From assembly GCF_030717845.1 (NCBI RefSeq), contig NZ_JAUZVZ010000002.1, forward strand, positions 124,001 through 188,000: a stretch of 64,000 bases of DNA, given 5' to 3'. The notes below the pieces were generated by a model that saw only the letters and a list, made by a program, of their open reading frames with translations, ran no database searches and was not told where the DNA came from. A program made the position numbers and the translations under genes. This DNA comes from Alkalimonas collagenimarina (lineage in GTDB: Bacteria; Pseudomonadota; Gammaproteobacteria; Enterobacterales; Alteromonadaceae). Positions within the stretch are counted from its first letter, which is position 1, and every line of letters starts with the position of its first letter. Shown one piece after another: positions 21,392-28,642 of the stretch.

Positions 21392-22315
21392 ATGACAGAA
21401 CATGAACCAACACCGGCACCTGCATCAGCACTCGGGCAGCATTATTATTATCTTGGGTTAGCTGCTGTCGTAGCCGTGATCCTGATTGCCAGCTGGCTGC
21501 TGTTTCGCAGCCCGCCAGCTGAGGATGTGGCTCCGTCGCCTGCAGTGGTGTTCGAGCCGGTACCCCAAGCTGAAACGATAACCCCGGTACCGGACGAACC
21601 GGAGTCTGTTGATGTGATTGAGAATGAAGCGACCGTTGAACCAGTTCCCGAGACAGACCTTGCAGTCGAAATCGTTCCCGTAGAGATCGAGCCAGTGGCG
21701 GTTGAGCCTGAAGTTGAGTTGCCCCTGCTGAATGAATCCGACGCTGAAGTACATTCAGCCTTACTGGATTTATCGTGGCGGCCGGGTTTGGCAGGTTTGT
21801 TTGTGCAAGAAGACATGATCCGCCGCTTTGTGGTACTGACGGATAATGTCAGTCGTGGACAAATCAGCAATGAACAGCAGGTGGTGCAGCAACCCGATCA
21901 GCCTTTTGTCGTCCAGGCAGATGGTGAGGAGTACCGTTTAGACCCGGCTGGCTATCAGCGCTATGAACCCTATTTAGCATTACTGGAAAGCGTGCCGGTA
22001 GCGACACAGGTTCAGTTGTTGCAGCAGTATCAACCGTTGTTTGAAGAAGCCTTTAATGAACTTGGCTATCCAGATACCAGTTTTTATAAGCGATTGATAG
22101 AAGCGATCGATTATGTACTGGATCAGCCAATTCGTGATGGTGTCTTCCTGCTGGAAAGGCCTTCGGTGATGTATCAGTTTGCGGATGCGGACTTGGAAGC
22201 CATGACGGATGTACAAAAGCAGTTAATACGGATGGGTCCAGATAACCAACAACGCTTGAGCGAATTATTGCAGCGGTTAAAAACTGAGCTGAAGAGTCAG
22301 CAGTCAAGCAACTAA
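21392..22315 (+). CDS. DUF3014-family membrane-anchored protein
   Basis: The function is unknown. From the ATG at 21392, with CAGAGG about 6 bases upstream, the protein has 307 residues. A longer in-frame reading from 21299 lacks a good ribosome site. It has one N-terminal transmembrane helix (YYYLGLAAVVAVILIASWLLF) and an acidic, Pro/Val/Glu-rich linker (about 50-115) that would cross periplasmic space. A soluble domain beginning LPLLNESDAEVHSALLDLSW follows, which I recognise as DUF3014. It lies directly before the SRP RNA gene, which has its own promoter. Confidence 0.8.
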   Translation: MTEHEPTPAPASALGQHYYYLGLAAVVAVILIASWLLFRSPPAEDVAPSPAVVFEPVPQAETITPVPDEPESVDVIENEATVEPVPETDLAVEIVPVEIEPVAVEPEVELPLLNESDAEVHSALLDLSWRPGLAGLFVQEDMIRRFVVLTDNVSRGQISNEQQVVQQPDQPFVVQADGEEYRLDPAGYQRYEPYLALLESVPVATQVQLLQQYQPLFEEAFNELGYPDTSFYKRLIEAIDYVLDQPIRDGVFLLERPSVMYQFADADLEAMTDVQKQLIRMGPDNQQRLSELLQRLKTELKSQQSSN

Positions 22316-22317
22316 GG

Positions 22318-22346
22318 TTGCAACCTCGGCAGGTTTTGCGCATAAT
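22318..22346 (+). promoter_or_regulatory. Sigma-70 promoter of the 4.5S RNA gene
   Basis: TTGCAA (22318-22323) and CATAAT (22341-22346) are 17 bases apart and are followed by a GC-rich discriminator (GCGCGCC), the pattern of growth-rate or stringently controlled stable RNA promoters. Transcription would begin near 22353, about 23 bases before the mature RNA, leaving a 5' leader of the size RNase P removes from E. coli 4.5S RNA. Confidence 0.75.
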
Positions 22347-22373
22347 GCGCGCCTGCCATCCTTATGGCACACT

Positions 22374-22488
22374 ATGGTAACCCCATGGGTCCTCTCGCAA
22401 TGCTAATAGGTGAACCCGGTCAGGTCCGGAAGGAAGCAGCCGCAGCTTATGACGCATGTGCCGGGATGTGGCTGGTGGGGTTGCCACC
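22374..22488 (+). ncRNA. ffs: Signal recognition particle 4.5S RNA
   Basis: This RNA pairs with Ffh to target ribosomes making inner-membrane proteins. The highly conserved apical region GGTCAGGTCCGGAAGGAAGC is present at 22418-22437, including the GGAA tetraloop stem, and the opposite strand segment GTGCCGGGATGT is at 22458-22469. The ends close: GGTAACCCCA (22376-22385) pairs with TGGGGTTGCC (22476-22485) with one G-U pair. The size of about 110 nt is the usual small-SRP length. Ends are estimated from this pairing. Confidence 0.96.
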
Positions 22489-22535
22489 CACCCCACACCG
22501 AAGTAGTCAGCCAATTAAATTCTGGTTCTGGACGA

Positions 22536-22796
22536 TTAATTCTGATTTTGTAAGAAATCGACCGCTTTACGCACCGCCTCTTCGACCTTCATTTGCATCT
22601 CAAAACGCTCGCTTTGTGGCAGATAAAATGCCATATCCACTTCGTAGCGGATATAGCGAGGCGGCAGCTGATTGAGTACGATGCAGCTCAGATCGGCCAG
22701 ATAATCTGGATCTTTATCCTTGTCCAAGCCTTGCTCGCTAATGTGATCAATCACTAATTTTTCGTAATAGTTATGGATATCGTCATTCAGGGTCAT
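22536..22796 (-). CDS. ComFB-family protein (late competence development protein family)
   Basis: This is a small 86-residue protein from the ATG at 22796; an upstream ATG at 22823 is in frame. It has the ComFB pattern: IHNYYEKLVIDHI, then DPDYLADLSCIVLNQLPPRYI, then YEVDMAFYL. The family is named from a Bacillus competence operon. My recollection is that relatives have recently been reported as cyclic dinucleotide receptors, which would fit an organism with several GGDEF enzymes. No competence genes are nearby, so the role here is inference. Confidence 0.82.
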   Translation of the reverse strand: MTLNDDIHNYYEKLVIDHISEQGLDKDKDPDYLADLSCIVLNQLPPRYIRYEVDMAFYLPQSERFEMQMKVEEAVRKAVDFLQNQN

Positions 22797-22933
22797 AGTG
22801 GTTCTTCTTTGAATGTAAAGCATGAATTACTGTCACCAAGCATAATCGTCTTTGGCCAAAAAAACCACCACATTGGTAATGTGCTGCTGCATTGCTACAA
22901 TACGGCATAATTCCCTCACGAATTTGGTAAAAC

Positions 22934-24031
22934 ATGCAAAAAAATCAAAAACCTTGTTATTACGGCGACTACTTGCAGCTGGATAAAATTCTGACGGCTC
23001 AAGCGCCAGAGAGTGCCCGTTATGATGCCGAGGCACACGATGAAACCCTGTTTATTATTGTGCATCAGGTGTATGAGCTCTGGTTTAAACAGATTTTGCA
23101 TGAATTGAAAGCCGTACTGGACGTCTTTTCTGCCGAATCAGTAAAAGATGAGCAGCTAACAGGGATAGTGCATAAACTGAAACGTGTGATCAGTATTCAA
23201 CATTTGCTCAACCAACAAATTGCCGTGATTGAAACCATGACACCGCAAGATTTTATGTCATTTCGTGATTATTTGGTGCCGGCCTCTGGTTTTCAGAGTG
23301 TGCAGTTCAAAATGCTGGAAATAGGCTTGGGGCTGAAGAGTGAGTACCGCATTGATTTTGATAAAAACTCATTTTATACCCGTTTAAATGAGCAAGACAG
23401 AACCTTTCTGGAAGGTCTGGAGCAACAACCTAGTTTATTTGAACGCATTGAAAAATGGCTGGAGCGGATGCCATTTTTAGAGCAGGGTGATTTTAGCTTT
23501 TGGCAGCTCTATCAACACGCCACTGATGCCATGCTGTCTCGTGACCAAGCCATCGTCGCTGGCATAGAGCACATTGCTGAGCCTGAACGCGAGCAGCAAT
23601 TGAAGGAGATTGAAAAAACCCGGGTGAAGTTTGCTGCTTTATTGGACTCTGATCAGTATCTGGAGCTACAACAGCAAGGTTCGTTCCGGTTAAACCAGCG
23701 CGCCATGCTGGCCGCATTATTTATTAATTTGTATCAGGAAGAGCCGGTGTTTAATCTGCCCTTTCAGTTACTCACTTGCTTAACCGAAATTGACGAAAAC
23801 CTGACCATTTGGCGATACAAGCATGCCATGATGGTACAGCGGATGCTGGGCATGAAGATGGGCACTGGCGGATCGTCCGGGCACGATTATTTAAAACGGA
23901 CCACCGAAAAAAACCGTATCTTTACCGACTTATTTCATATGGCGACGTTTTTACTGCCGAAAGCCGATTTACCAGCCTTGCCGAAAGATCTGAAAAAGCG
24001 TTTAGGTTTTTATTTTGCTGGCGAGAGCTAA
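22934..24031 (+). CDS. kynA: Tryptophan 2,3-dioxygenase
   Basis: This heme enzyme opens the indole ring of L-tryptophan to N-formylkynurenine, the first step of the kynurenine pathway. The 365-residue protein has YGDYLQLDKILTAQ at the N-terminus, the active-site HDETLFIIVHQVYELWFKQ near 38, FRDYLVPASGFQS near 116 and the late signature MLGMKMGTGGSSGHDYL near 305. It is longer than the roughly 300-residue Xanthomonas enzyme. No kynureninase or formamidase is adjacent. Its last 30 bases overlap the end of the convergent deacetylase gene. Confidence 0.93.
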   Translation: MQKNQKPCYYGDYLQLDKILTAQAPESARYDAEAHDETLFIIVHQVYELWFKQILHELKAVLDVFSAESVKDEQLTGIVHKLKRVISIQHLLNQQIAVIETMTPQDFMSFRDYLVPASGFQSVQFKMLEIGLGLKSEYRIDFDKNSFYTRLNEQDRTFLEGLEQQPSLFERIEKWLERMPFLEQGDFSFWQLYQHATDAMLSRDQAIVAGIEHIAEPEREQQLKEIEKTRVKFAALLDSDQYLELQQQGSFRLNQRAMLAALFINLYQEEPVFNLPFQLLTCLTEIDENLTIWRYKHAMMVQRMLGMKMGTGGSSGHDYLKRTTEKNRIFTDLFHMATFLLPKADLPALPKDLKKRLGFYFAGES

Positions 24032-24937
24032 ATCATTGAGTGTGAAAGCGGCTTTAAACAGTTGCAGATGCAGCTGGGTCAGAGCCGCCAGATCACGTTG
24101 ATAACCACCACCAATTACAGCAGCAACAGGTATCTGGCGCTGCTGGCAGCTGGACAATACCAATAAGTCCCTCTGGAATAATGTATTAGTTGATAATTGA
24201 AAGTGGCCAAGCTCATCCTGTTGATGGCAATCTACTCCGGCATCGTAGATCACCAGCTCAGGTTGGAACCAGTTCAATAGACAATGCAGGGCTTGTTCAA
24301 CCTGTTGTAAATAATCATCATCCTGAATGGTGGCTGGTAAAGACAGATCCCAGTCCGATTGTTGCTTGCGGTAGGGGAAGTTTTTCTCGCAGTGAACCGA
24401 ACAAGTAATAATGGAGGGATCATCGGCTACCAGCAAGGCGGTCCCATCGCCTTGATGCACATCCAAATCGAAAATTACAATGCGTTTCACGCCTTGTTGT
24501 TGCAACGAGCGAGCAGCAAAGACCAAATCGTTGAATAAACAAAAACCAGATCCTTCAGCATAAAACGCATGATGATAGCCGCCACTCAAATGCAGTGCCA
24601 TGCCTTGTTGCATGGCCAGTTGCGCGGTTAATAAAGTACCGCCCAGCGATGTCAGAGAGCGCTCAATCAGTTGAGCGGACCATGGAAAACCTATGCGTCG
24701 CATCGCTTTTGCGTCCAACTGGCCGCGACATAATTGGGTGATGTATTCGGGGCAGTGTGTGTGATGCAATTGACTGGGATGAATTGGGTCGGGCTGATGA
24801 AAGATCTCAGGAGGTGCTCCAATATCCTGCAGCCGCTGATACAGCCATTGATACTTACCGATTGGATAACGATGTCGTTCCGGCAGCTCAAGTAGGCTGT
24901 AGCAGGGGTGATACACCAGTGCGGGTGAATGCATCAT
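24002..24937 (-). CDS. Histone-deacetylase-family (AcuC-like) deacetylase
   Basis: This is a zinc-dependent amidohydrolase of the arginase/HDAC fold. The 311-residue protein has the His pair in GGYHHAFYAEGSGFC, metal-binding DLDVHQGDGTALL near 155 and the second Asp in YDAGVDCHQQDELG near 225, so catalysis should be intact. Bacterial relatives deacetylate proteins, polyamines or small molecules; the substrate here is unknown. Its ATG overlaps the priC stop (ATGA), so it is probably translated from the dinG-priC message. It ends inside kynA. Confidence 0.87.
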   Translation of the reverse strand: MMHSPALVYHPCYSLLELPERHRYPIGKYQWLYQRLQDIGAPPEIFHQPDPIHPSQLHHTHCPEYITQLCRGQLDAKAMRRIGFPWSAQLIERSLTSLGGTLLTAQLAMQQGMALHLSGGYHHAFYAEGSGFCLFNDLVFAARSLQQQGVKRIVIFDLDVHQGDGTALLVADDPSIITCSVHCEKNFPYRKQQSDWDLSLPATIQDDDYLQQVEQALHCLLNWFQPELVIYDAGVDCHQQDELGHFQLSTNTLFQRDLLVLSSCQQRQIPVAAVIGGGYQRDLAALTQLHLQLFKAAFTLNDLALASKIKT

Positions 24938-25479
24938 GAGCGTTTTGCTTGTTCCAATTGCTGGATCTGCTGCTCCACGTCGGTAATGGCACGGCGACAG
25001 CGACCAAGTCGTACTTGCAGCGCTAAGGATTTTTGTACGGCGTCTGCCTCTGTTTGTGCCAGTCGTACCATATCTTCCAACCGTTGTTCGAATTCTTTGT
25101 ATTCACTCAGTTGTTGATACAGTTCACGGCTGGAGCTGGTGATGGCCTGAACCAGCGATTTTGCTTTAAACCGGCCCGGCTTATAGCGAGCGCGGGTTGT
25201 TATATTGGCAAAGCCACGAGTCAGCGCACTGCACTGGGCGGCAATACGCTCCACCAGGTGGCGTTGATGCGCGGCTGACATCTGCGTTGCTGAATGTGTC
25301 AATTGCTGAAGATTATGCAAGGCAGCATCGACATAATCGGTTAAGTAGGGTGAATGGCAGCTAAATAAGGCACTATCAAACCAGTCGAGGGGCTTACCCG
25401 GCAATGGCTTGCGATCCAGCTCTTTGGCTTGTTGGCGTAAATGCTGTAACCGTTGTTGTAATTCTGCAAGTTGCGACAT
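24934..25479 (-). CDS. priC: Primosomal replication protein PriC
   Basis: PriC helps reload DnaB at stalled replication forks with gaps, in a pathway parallel to PriA-PriB. The 181-residue protein is almost wholly helical, with Leu/Gln-rich N- and C-terminal helices. It carries the PriC-like LDWFDSALFSCHSPYLTDYV and the basic stretch TTRARYKPGRFKAKSLVQA. The size matches the family (about 175). It lies in the minus-strand series dinG, permease, priC, deacetylase, and overlaps the last by four bases. Confidence 0.85.
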   Translation of the reverse strand: MSQLAELQQRLQHLRQQAKELDRKPLPGKPLDWFDSALFSCHSPYLTDYVDAALHNLQQLTHSATQMSAAHQRHLVERIAAQCSALTRGFANITTRARYKPGRFKAKSLVQAITSSSRELYQQLSEYKEFEQRLEDMVRLAQTEADAVQKSLALQVRLGRCRRAITDVEQQIQQLEQAKRS

Positions 25480-25505
25480 ATCAGGGTTGCCTTATCTACA
25501 GTCAG

Positions 25506-26285
25506 CTAGTTCCAGGCTTGCCAGGCCAAACGCAAAGCAATGGCGACCACCACCATGACAAAAACCGGCCGGATAAAGCGGCTACCAAAACGGATCGCTG
25601 AGTGCGCGCCTATCCAGGCACCGAGCATAAGGCATAGCCCCATAGCTAATCCTAGCATGATATGGACATGCCCCAGCAGCAAAAAGACCACCAATGAAAA
25701 GCCATTGCTGATAAAGTTCATGGTACGGGCCACACCACAGGTCAGCAGTAGATTAATACGATACATCGCCATGGTCGACACCATCCAGAAAGCACCGGTA
25801 CCCGGGCCTGCAACGCCATCGTAAAACCCCAGCACGAATCCTTGGCTTCGCTGCTGCCAAAAGAGCTTACGGCTTTTCTTTGGCAGCTCCAACTGGTCGT
25901 CAGGCACAATGCGATTGAACAAGGTGTAAATGGCCGCTAAAAGAATAATGACGGGCAAAAATTTCTCTAACGCTTCGCGGCTAAGCTGGTCTACCACCAG
26001 AGTGCCGATAACAGCGCCAATAGCGGTATAGAGTAAGCTTCGCTGCCAGAACTGTGGCTGAAATAGCTTTTTTCGGTAGTAGGTTAGCGAGGCAGTGAGG
26101 GAGCCAAAAGTTGCTGCCAGTTTATTGGTACCGAGCGCCACATGAGGTGGTAAACCTGCGGTCAGCAACGCAGGAATAGTGAGTAAACCACCACCGCCGG
26201 CAATGGCATCAATAAAGCCGGCCGCAAAGGCAACGGCACAAAGCACAAGAAGCAAGCTGGGGTCAATGGCGAGTTCAGCGAACAA
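25506..26285 (-). CDS. TSUP/TauE-SafE family membrane permease
   Basis: This is an inner-membrane protein with about eight hydrophobic segments, of the sulfite exporter TauE/SafE type (DUF81). The opening AFAAGFIDAIAGGGGLLTIP and GTNKLAATFGSLTA are the family signature. I place the start at the TTG at 26285, 11 bases after the dinG stop, with an AAGAGA ribosome site, giving 259 residues. A longer reading from 26351 would overlap dinG by 56 bases. The transported ion is not determinable; relatives move sulfite, sulfonates or other anions. Confidence 0.85.
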   Translation of the reverse strand: MFAELAIDPSLLLVLCAVAFAAGFIDAIAGGGGLLTIPALLTAGLPPHVALGTNKLAATFGSLTASLTYYRKKLFQPQFWQRSLLYTAIGAVIGTLVVDQLSREALEKFLPVIILLAAIYTLFNRIVPDDQLELPKKSRKLFWQQRSQGFVLGFYDGVAGPGTGAFWMVSTMAMYRINLLLTCGVARTMNFISNGFSLVVFLLLGHVHIMLGLAMGLCLMLGAWIGAHSAIRFGSRFIRPVFVMVVVAIALRLAWQAWN

Positions 26286-26295
26286 GGTGATTCTC

Positions 26296-28341
26296 TTAAT
26301 AATGAATATGGCGTTTAAAAGGCGGCAGGGCATCCAGCATGGCTTTGCCATAAGTTTTACTGACCAGCCGACGATCGAGAATCACAATCTGGCCGTGATC
26401 CTGCTCTTGTCGCAACAGTCTACCACAAGCCTGCACCAGTTTCTTTGCTGTTGCCGGTACGGTCAGTTGTAAAAAAGGATTGCCGCCACGCTTGGTCACG
26501 GCTTCACTCATCGCTTCTTCCAACGGGGATGTCGGGACGGCAAAGGGCAGCTTGGTGATCACCAGGTTGGTTAATAATGAACCGGGTAAATCAAGACCTT
26601 CAGAAAAACTCTGCGTGCCGAATAAAATACTGGTTTTACCAGCTTTTATCAGTTGCTGATGCTGGTCAAGTAAACTCTGTCGTGCGGCTTCACCTTGCAC
26701 CAACAAAGAAAATCCTTTTTGACGCAGTGACTCAGCAACCTCTTGCATTTGCCAGTATGAAGCAAACAACACCAGACTGGCTTCACCCTCCGGCAAATAA
26801 TCCGGTAATACCTGACAGAGCTCGGCAGTAAATGTTGGCGCTGTGGGCTCATGCTTCATCATGGGTAATATAACGGTACCTTGCTCAGCATAGCTAAAAG
26901 GTGAGCTCACTTGCAGGGTACGAACCCCTTCAAAGTCATCGAGTCCGAGCTCTTTAAGCGGGTAGCTAAAAGAGTTTAATGAGGTCAGTGTGGCTGAGCA
27001 GAGAATGCAGGCAAAGGCAGGACGAAACAGCAATCGATCCAATTGAGCTTGCAACAGCAAAGGGCTGGCAAAAGCAATCACCTGATGGTCGTTATCTTCC
27101 GCTTGTTCAACCCATCGGGCTTGATGCACCAGTTTATCCTGCGCTTGAGCATACAAATGCCATAGTGCCTGATGCTGGCCGAACCTTTGATCAAAGAAAG
27201 ACAGTTCTTGCAAGGTTGTCGAGATTGCTTTGACGGGCAACAGCTGCTCGGTAATGGCCTCGCGTACTTGCTGATGTAGCTGTTCAAGCTTATTCAAAAT
27301 ATGCTGGCTTAGTTGTGCCAGAGACTCTGCTTTATCACTAATGACCAAGGGCAGAGCGGCATCAGTAAATCGATATTGCTTACTCCCTTCAAACCAGCTG
27401 CGGGCATAGCTGGGTACTTGCTGGCTGATGATGCTGTACTCACGACGAAAGTCGTCTATATGATCTTGCAGTTTCAGTAAGGTTTTTAGTGACGACTCCG
27501 GTAAATTCGCCTGCATCCGTTGGCTAAACTTAAGGGCTTTTTCCAGCCAGCCCTCTTGCTGTAACAGTGGGCAGCTGGCCGAAAAAAAACTGCGAGCGCT
27601 ATCGACTAGATGATGTCCTTCATCAATAACATAAATACTGTCTTCAGGGGCTGGTAATTGGCTATTGCCAGCATCGAGATCGGCCAATAAAAACGCCTGA
27701 TTGGTGACTAGTACATCCGAGTTGGTGATTTCGGCTCTGGCCAAATGAAAAGGGCATTGCTGATGGCGGCGATTGCTACGGTGGCAATGAAAGGGATCCG
27801 CTTGAATGTCTTGCCAAAGACTATCGGGCACCGCAAAGGGAAGGCTATCCCAATCACCCAGCCAGCTACGGTTGTGCCAGGCTTTCAGCAGCTTCTCTAG
27901 CAGTCGCATCGATTTGCTTTGAGCGGCAGGGAATAACTCTGGTTGCTGCAGTCGTTCCGTTAAGCGCTCTATGCAGGCGTAGCGCTGGCGGCCTTTGACC
28001 AGACAAAACTCAAACTCCAGCCCAGCATGACGCTGAAAAAAAGGCAGATCTTTGCTGACCAACTGTTCTTGCAGGGCAACGGTGGCTGTTGCAATAACTA
28101 CTTTTTTATTTTCAGCCAAAGCATAAGGTATGGTTGCCAGCAAATAGGCCAGTGATTTACCAGTTCCTGTGCCGGCTTCGACCAGTGCAATGCGTTCGTG
28201 CCGGTGATAACTGCCTGCTATAGTATGAGCTATTTCAGCAATCAGCTTGTTTTGACCAGGACGAGTGCGATAATTCGGTAACGCACTTCGTAACTGGTGC
28301 TGAGCTTTGCGAATCTGTTGTTGGAGCTGAGCAGTAAGCAT
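26296..28341 (-). CDS. dinG: ATP-dependent DNA helicase DinG
   Basis: DinG is an XPD-like 5'-3' superfamily 2 helicase with an iron-sulfur cluster, acting on R-loops and structured DNA. The 681-residue protein aligns with E. coli DinG (716) from the first residues. It has the Walker A EAGTGTGKSLAYL, cluster cysteines in QRYACIERL and FHCHRSNRRHQQCPF, a DEGH box in YVIDEGHHLVDSARSFF, and a late motif ACGRLLRQEQDHGQ. It is the first gene of the minus-strand group and lies divergent to the TonB receptors. Confidence 0.92.
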   Translation of the reverse strand: MLTAQLQQQIRKAQHQLRSALPNYRTRPGQNKLIAEIAHTIAGSYHRHERIALVEAGTGTGKSLAYLLATIPYALAENKKVVIATATVALQEQLVSKDLPFFQRHAGLEFEFCLVKGRQRYACIERLTERLQQPELFPAAQSKSMRLLEKLLKAWHNRSWLGDWDSLPFAVPDSLWQDIQADPFHCHRSNRRHQQCPFHLARAEITNSDVLVTNQAFLLADLDAGNSQLPAPEDSIYVIDEGHHLVDSARSFFSASCPLLQQEGWLEKALKFSQRMQANLPESSLKTLLKLQDHIDDFRREYSIISQQVPSYARSWFEGSKQYRFTDAALPLVISDKAESLAQLSQHILNKLEQLHQQVREAITEQLLPVKAISTTLQELSFFDQRFGQHQALWHLYAQAQDKLVHQARWVEQAEDNDHQVIAFASPLLLQAQLDRLLFRPAFACILCSATLTSLNSFSYPLKELGLDDFEGVRTLQVSSPFSYAEQGTVILPMMKHEPTAPTFTAELCQVLPDYLPEGEASLVLFASYWQMQEVAESLRQKGFSLLVQGEAARQSLLDQHQQLIKAGKTSILFGTQSFSEGLDLPGSLLTNLVITKLPFAVPTSPLEEAMSEAVTKRGGNPFLQLTVPATAKKLVQACGRLLRQEQDHGQIVILDRRLVSKTYGKAMLDALPPFKRHIHY

Positions 28342-28642
28342 AGACGATGAGCTGGATGTATATACAGCTGCCTAGTCTATTTTAAATCATGCGCCAGTGC
28401 AATTAGGTAGTAAAGCATATATGGTAGTGCAGTTTTGAAGCGTAACCTGCTTCGTGTTCCATTTATCGCAAAAGTTCAGATTAATGGTTGACCTTAACTT
28501 TGCTAAATGTGTAACATCATGTGACACAAAGCCCTTGTGACGGTTTATGCAGGGTTGTTTTGTTGGATTTTGATTTTATTACTCGCTATCTGTCCACAAT
28601 AATTTGGCTGTCGCAAAGTACGGCATCCAGGGAGACATAAAC
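28342..28642. promoter_or_regulatory. Intergenic region upstream of the first TonB receptor, with TGTRACA repeats
   Basis: This 301-bp divergent region holds the signals for dinG (-) and the receptor (+). TGTAACA (28510) and TGTGACA (28520) start exactly 10 bp apart, one helical turn, and TGTGACG follows at 28536. TTGACC at 28488-28493 with TAACAT 18 bases later is a weak promoter candidate overlapping these repeats. AGGGAGA at 28629-28635 is the ribosome site. No small gene was seen here. Confidence 0.45.

Noticed and set aside
22364-22675. A 103-codon open frame across the SRP RNA region
   Set aside because: It runs through the conserved 4.5S RNA and antisense to the ComFB-like gene, with no family resemblance.
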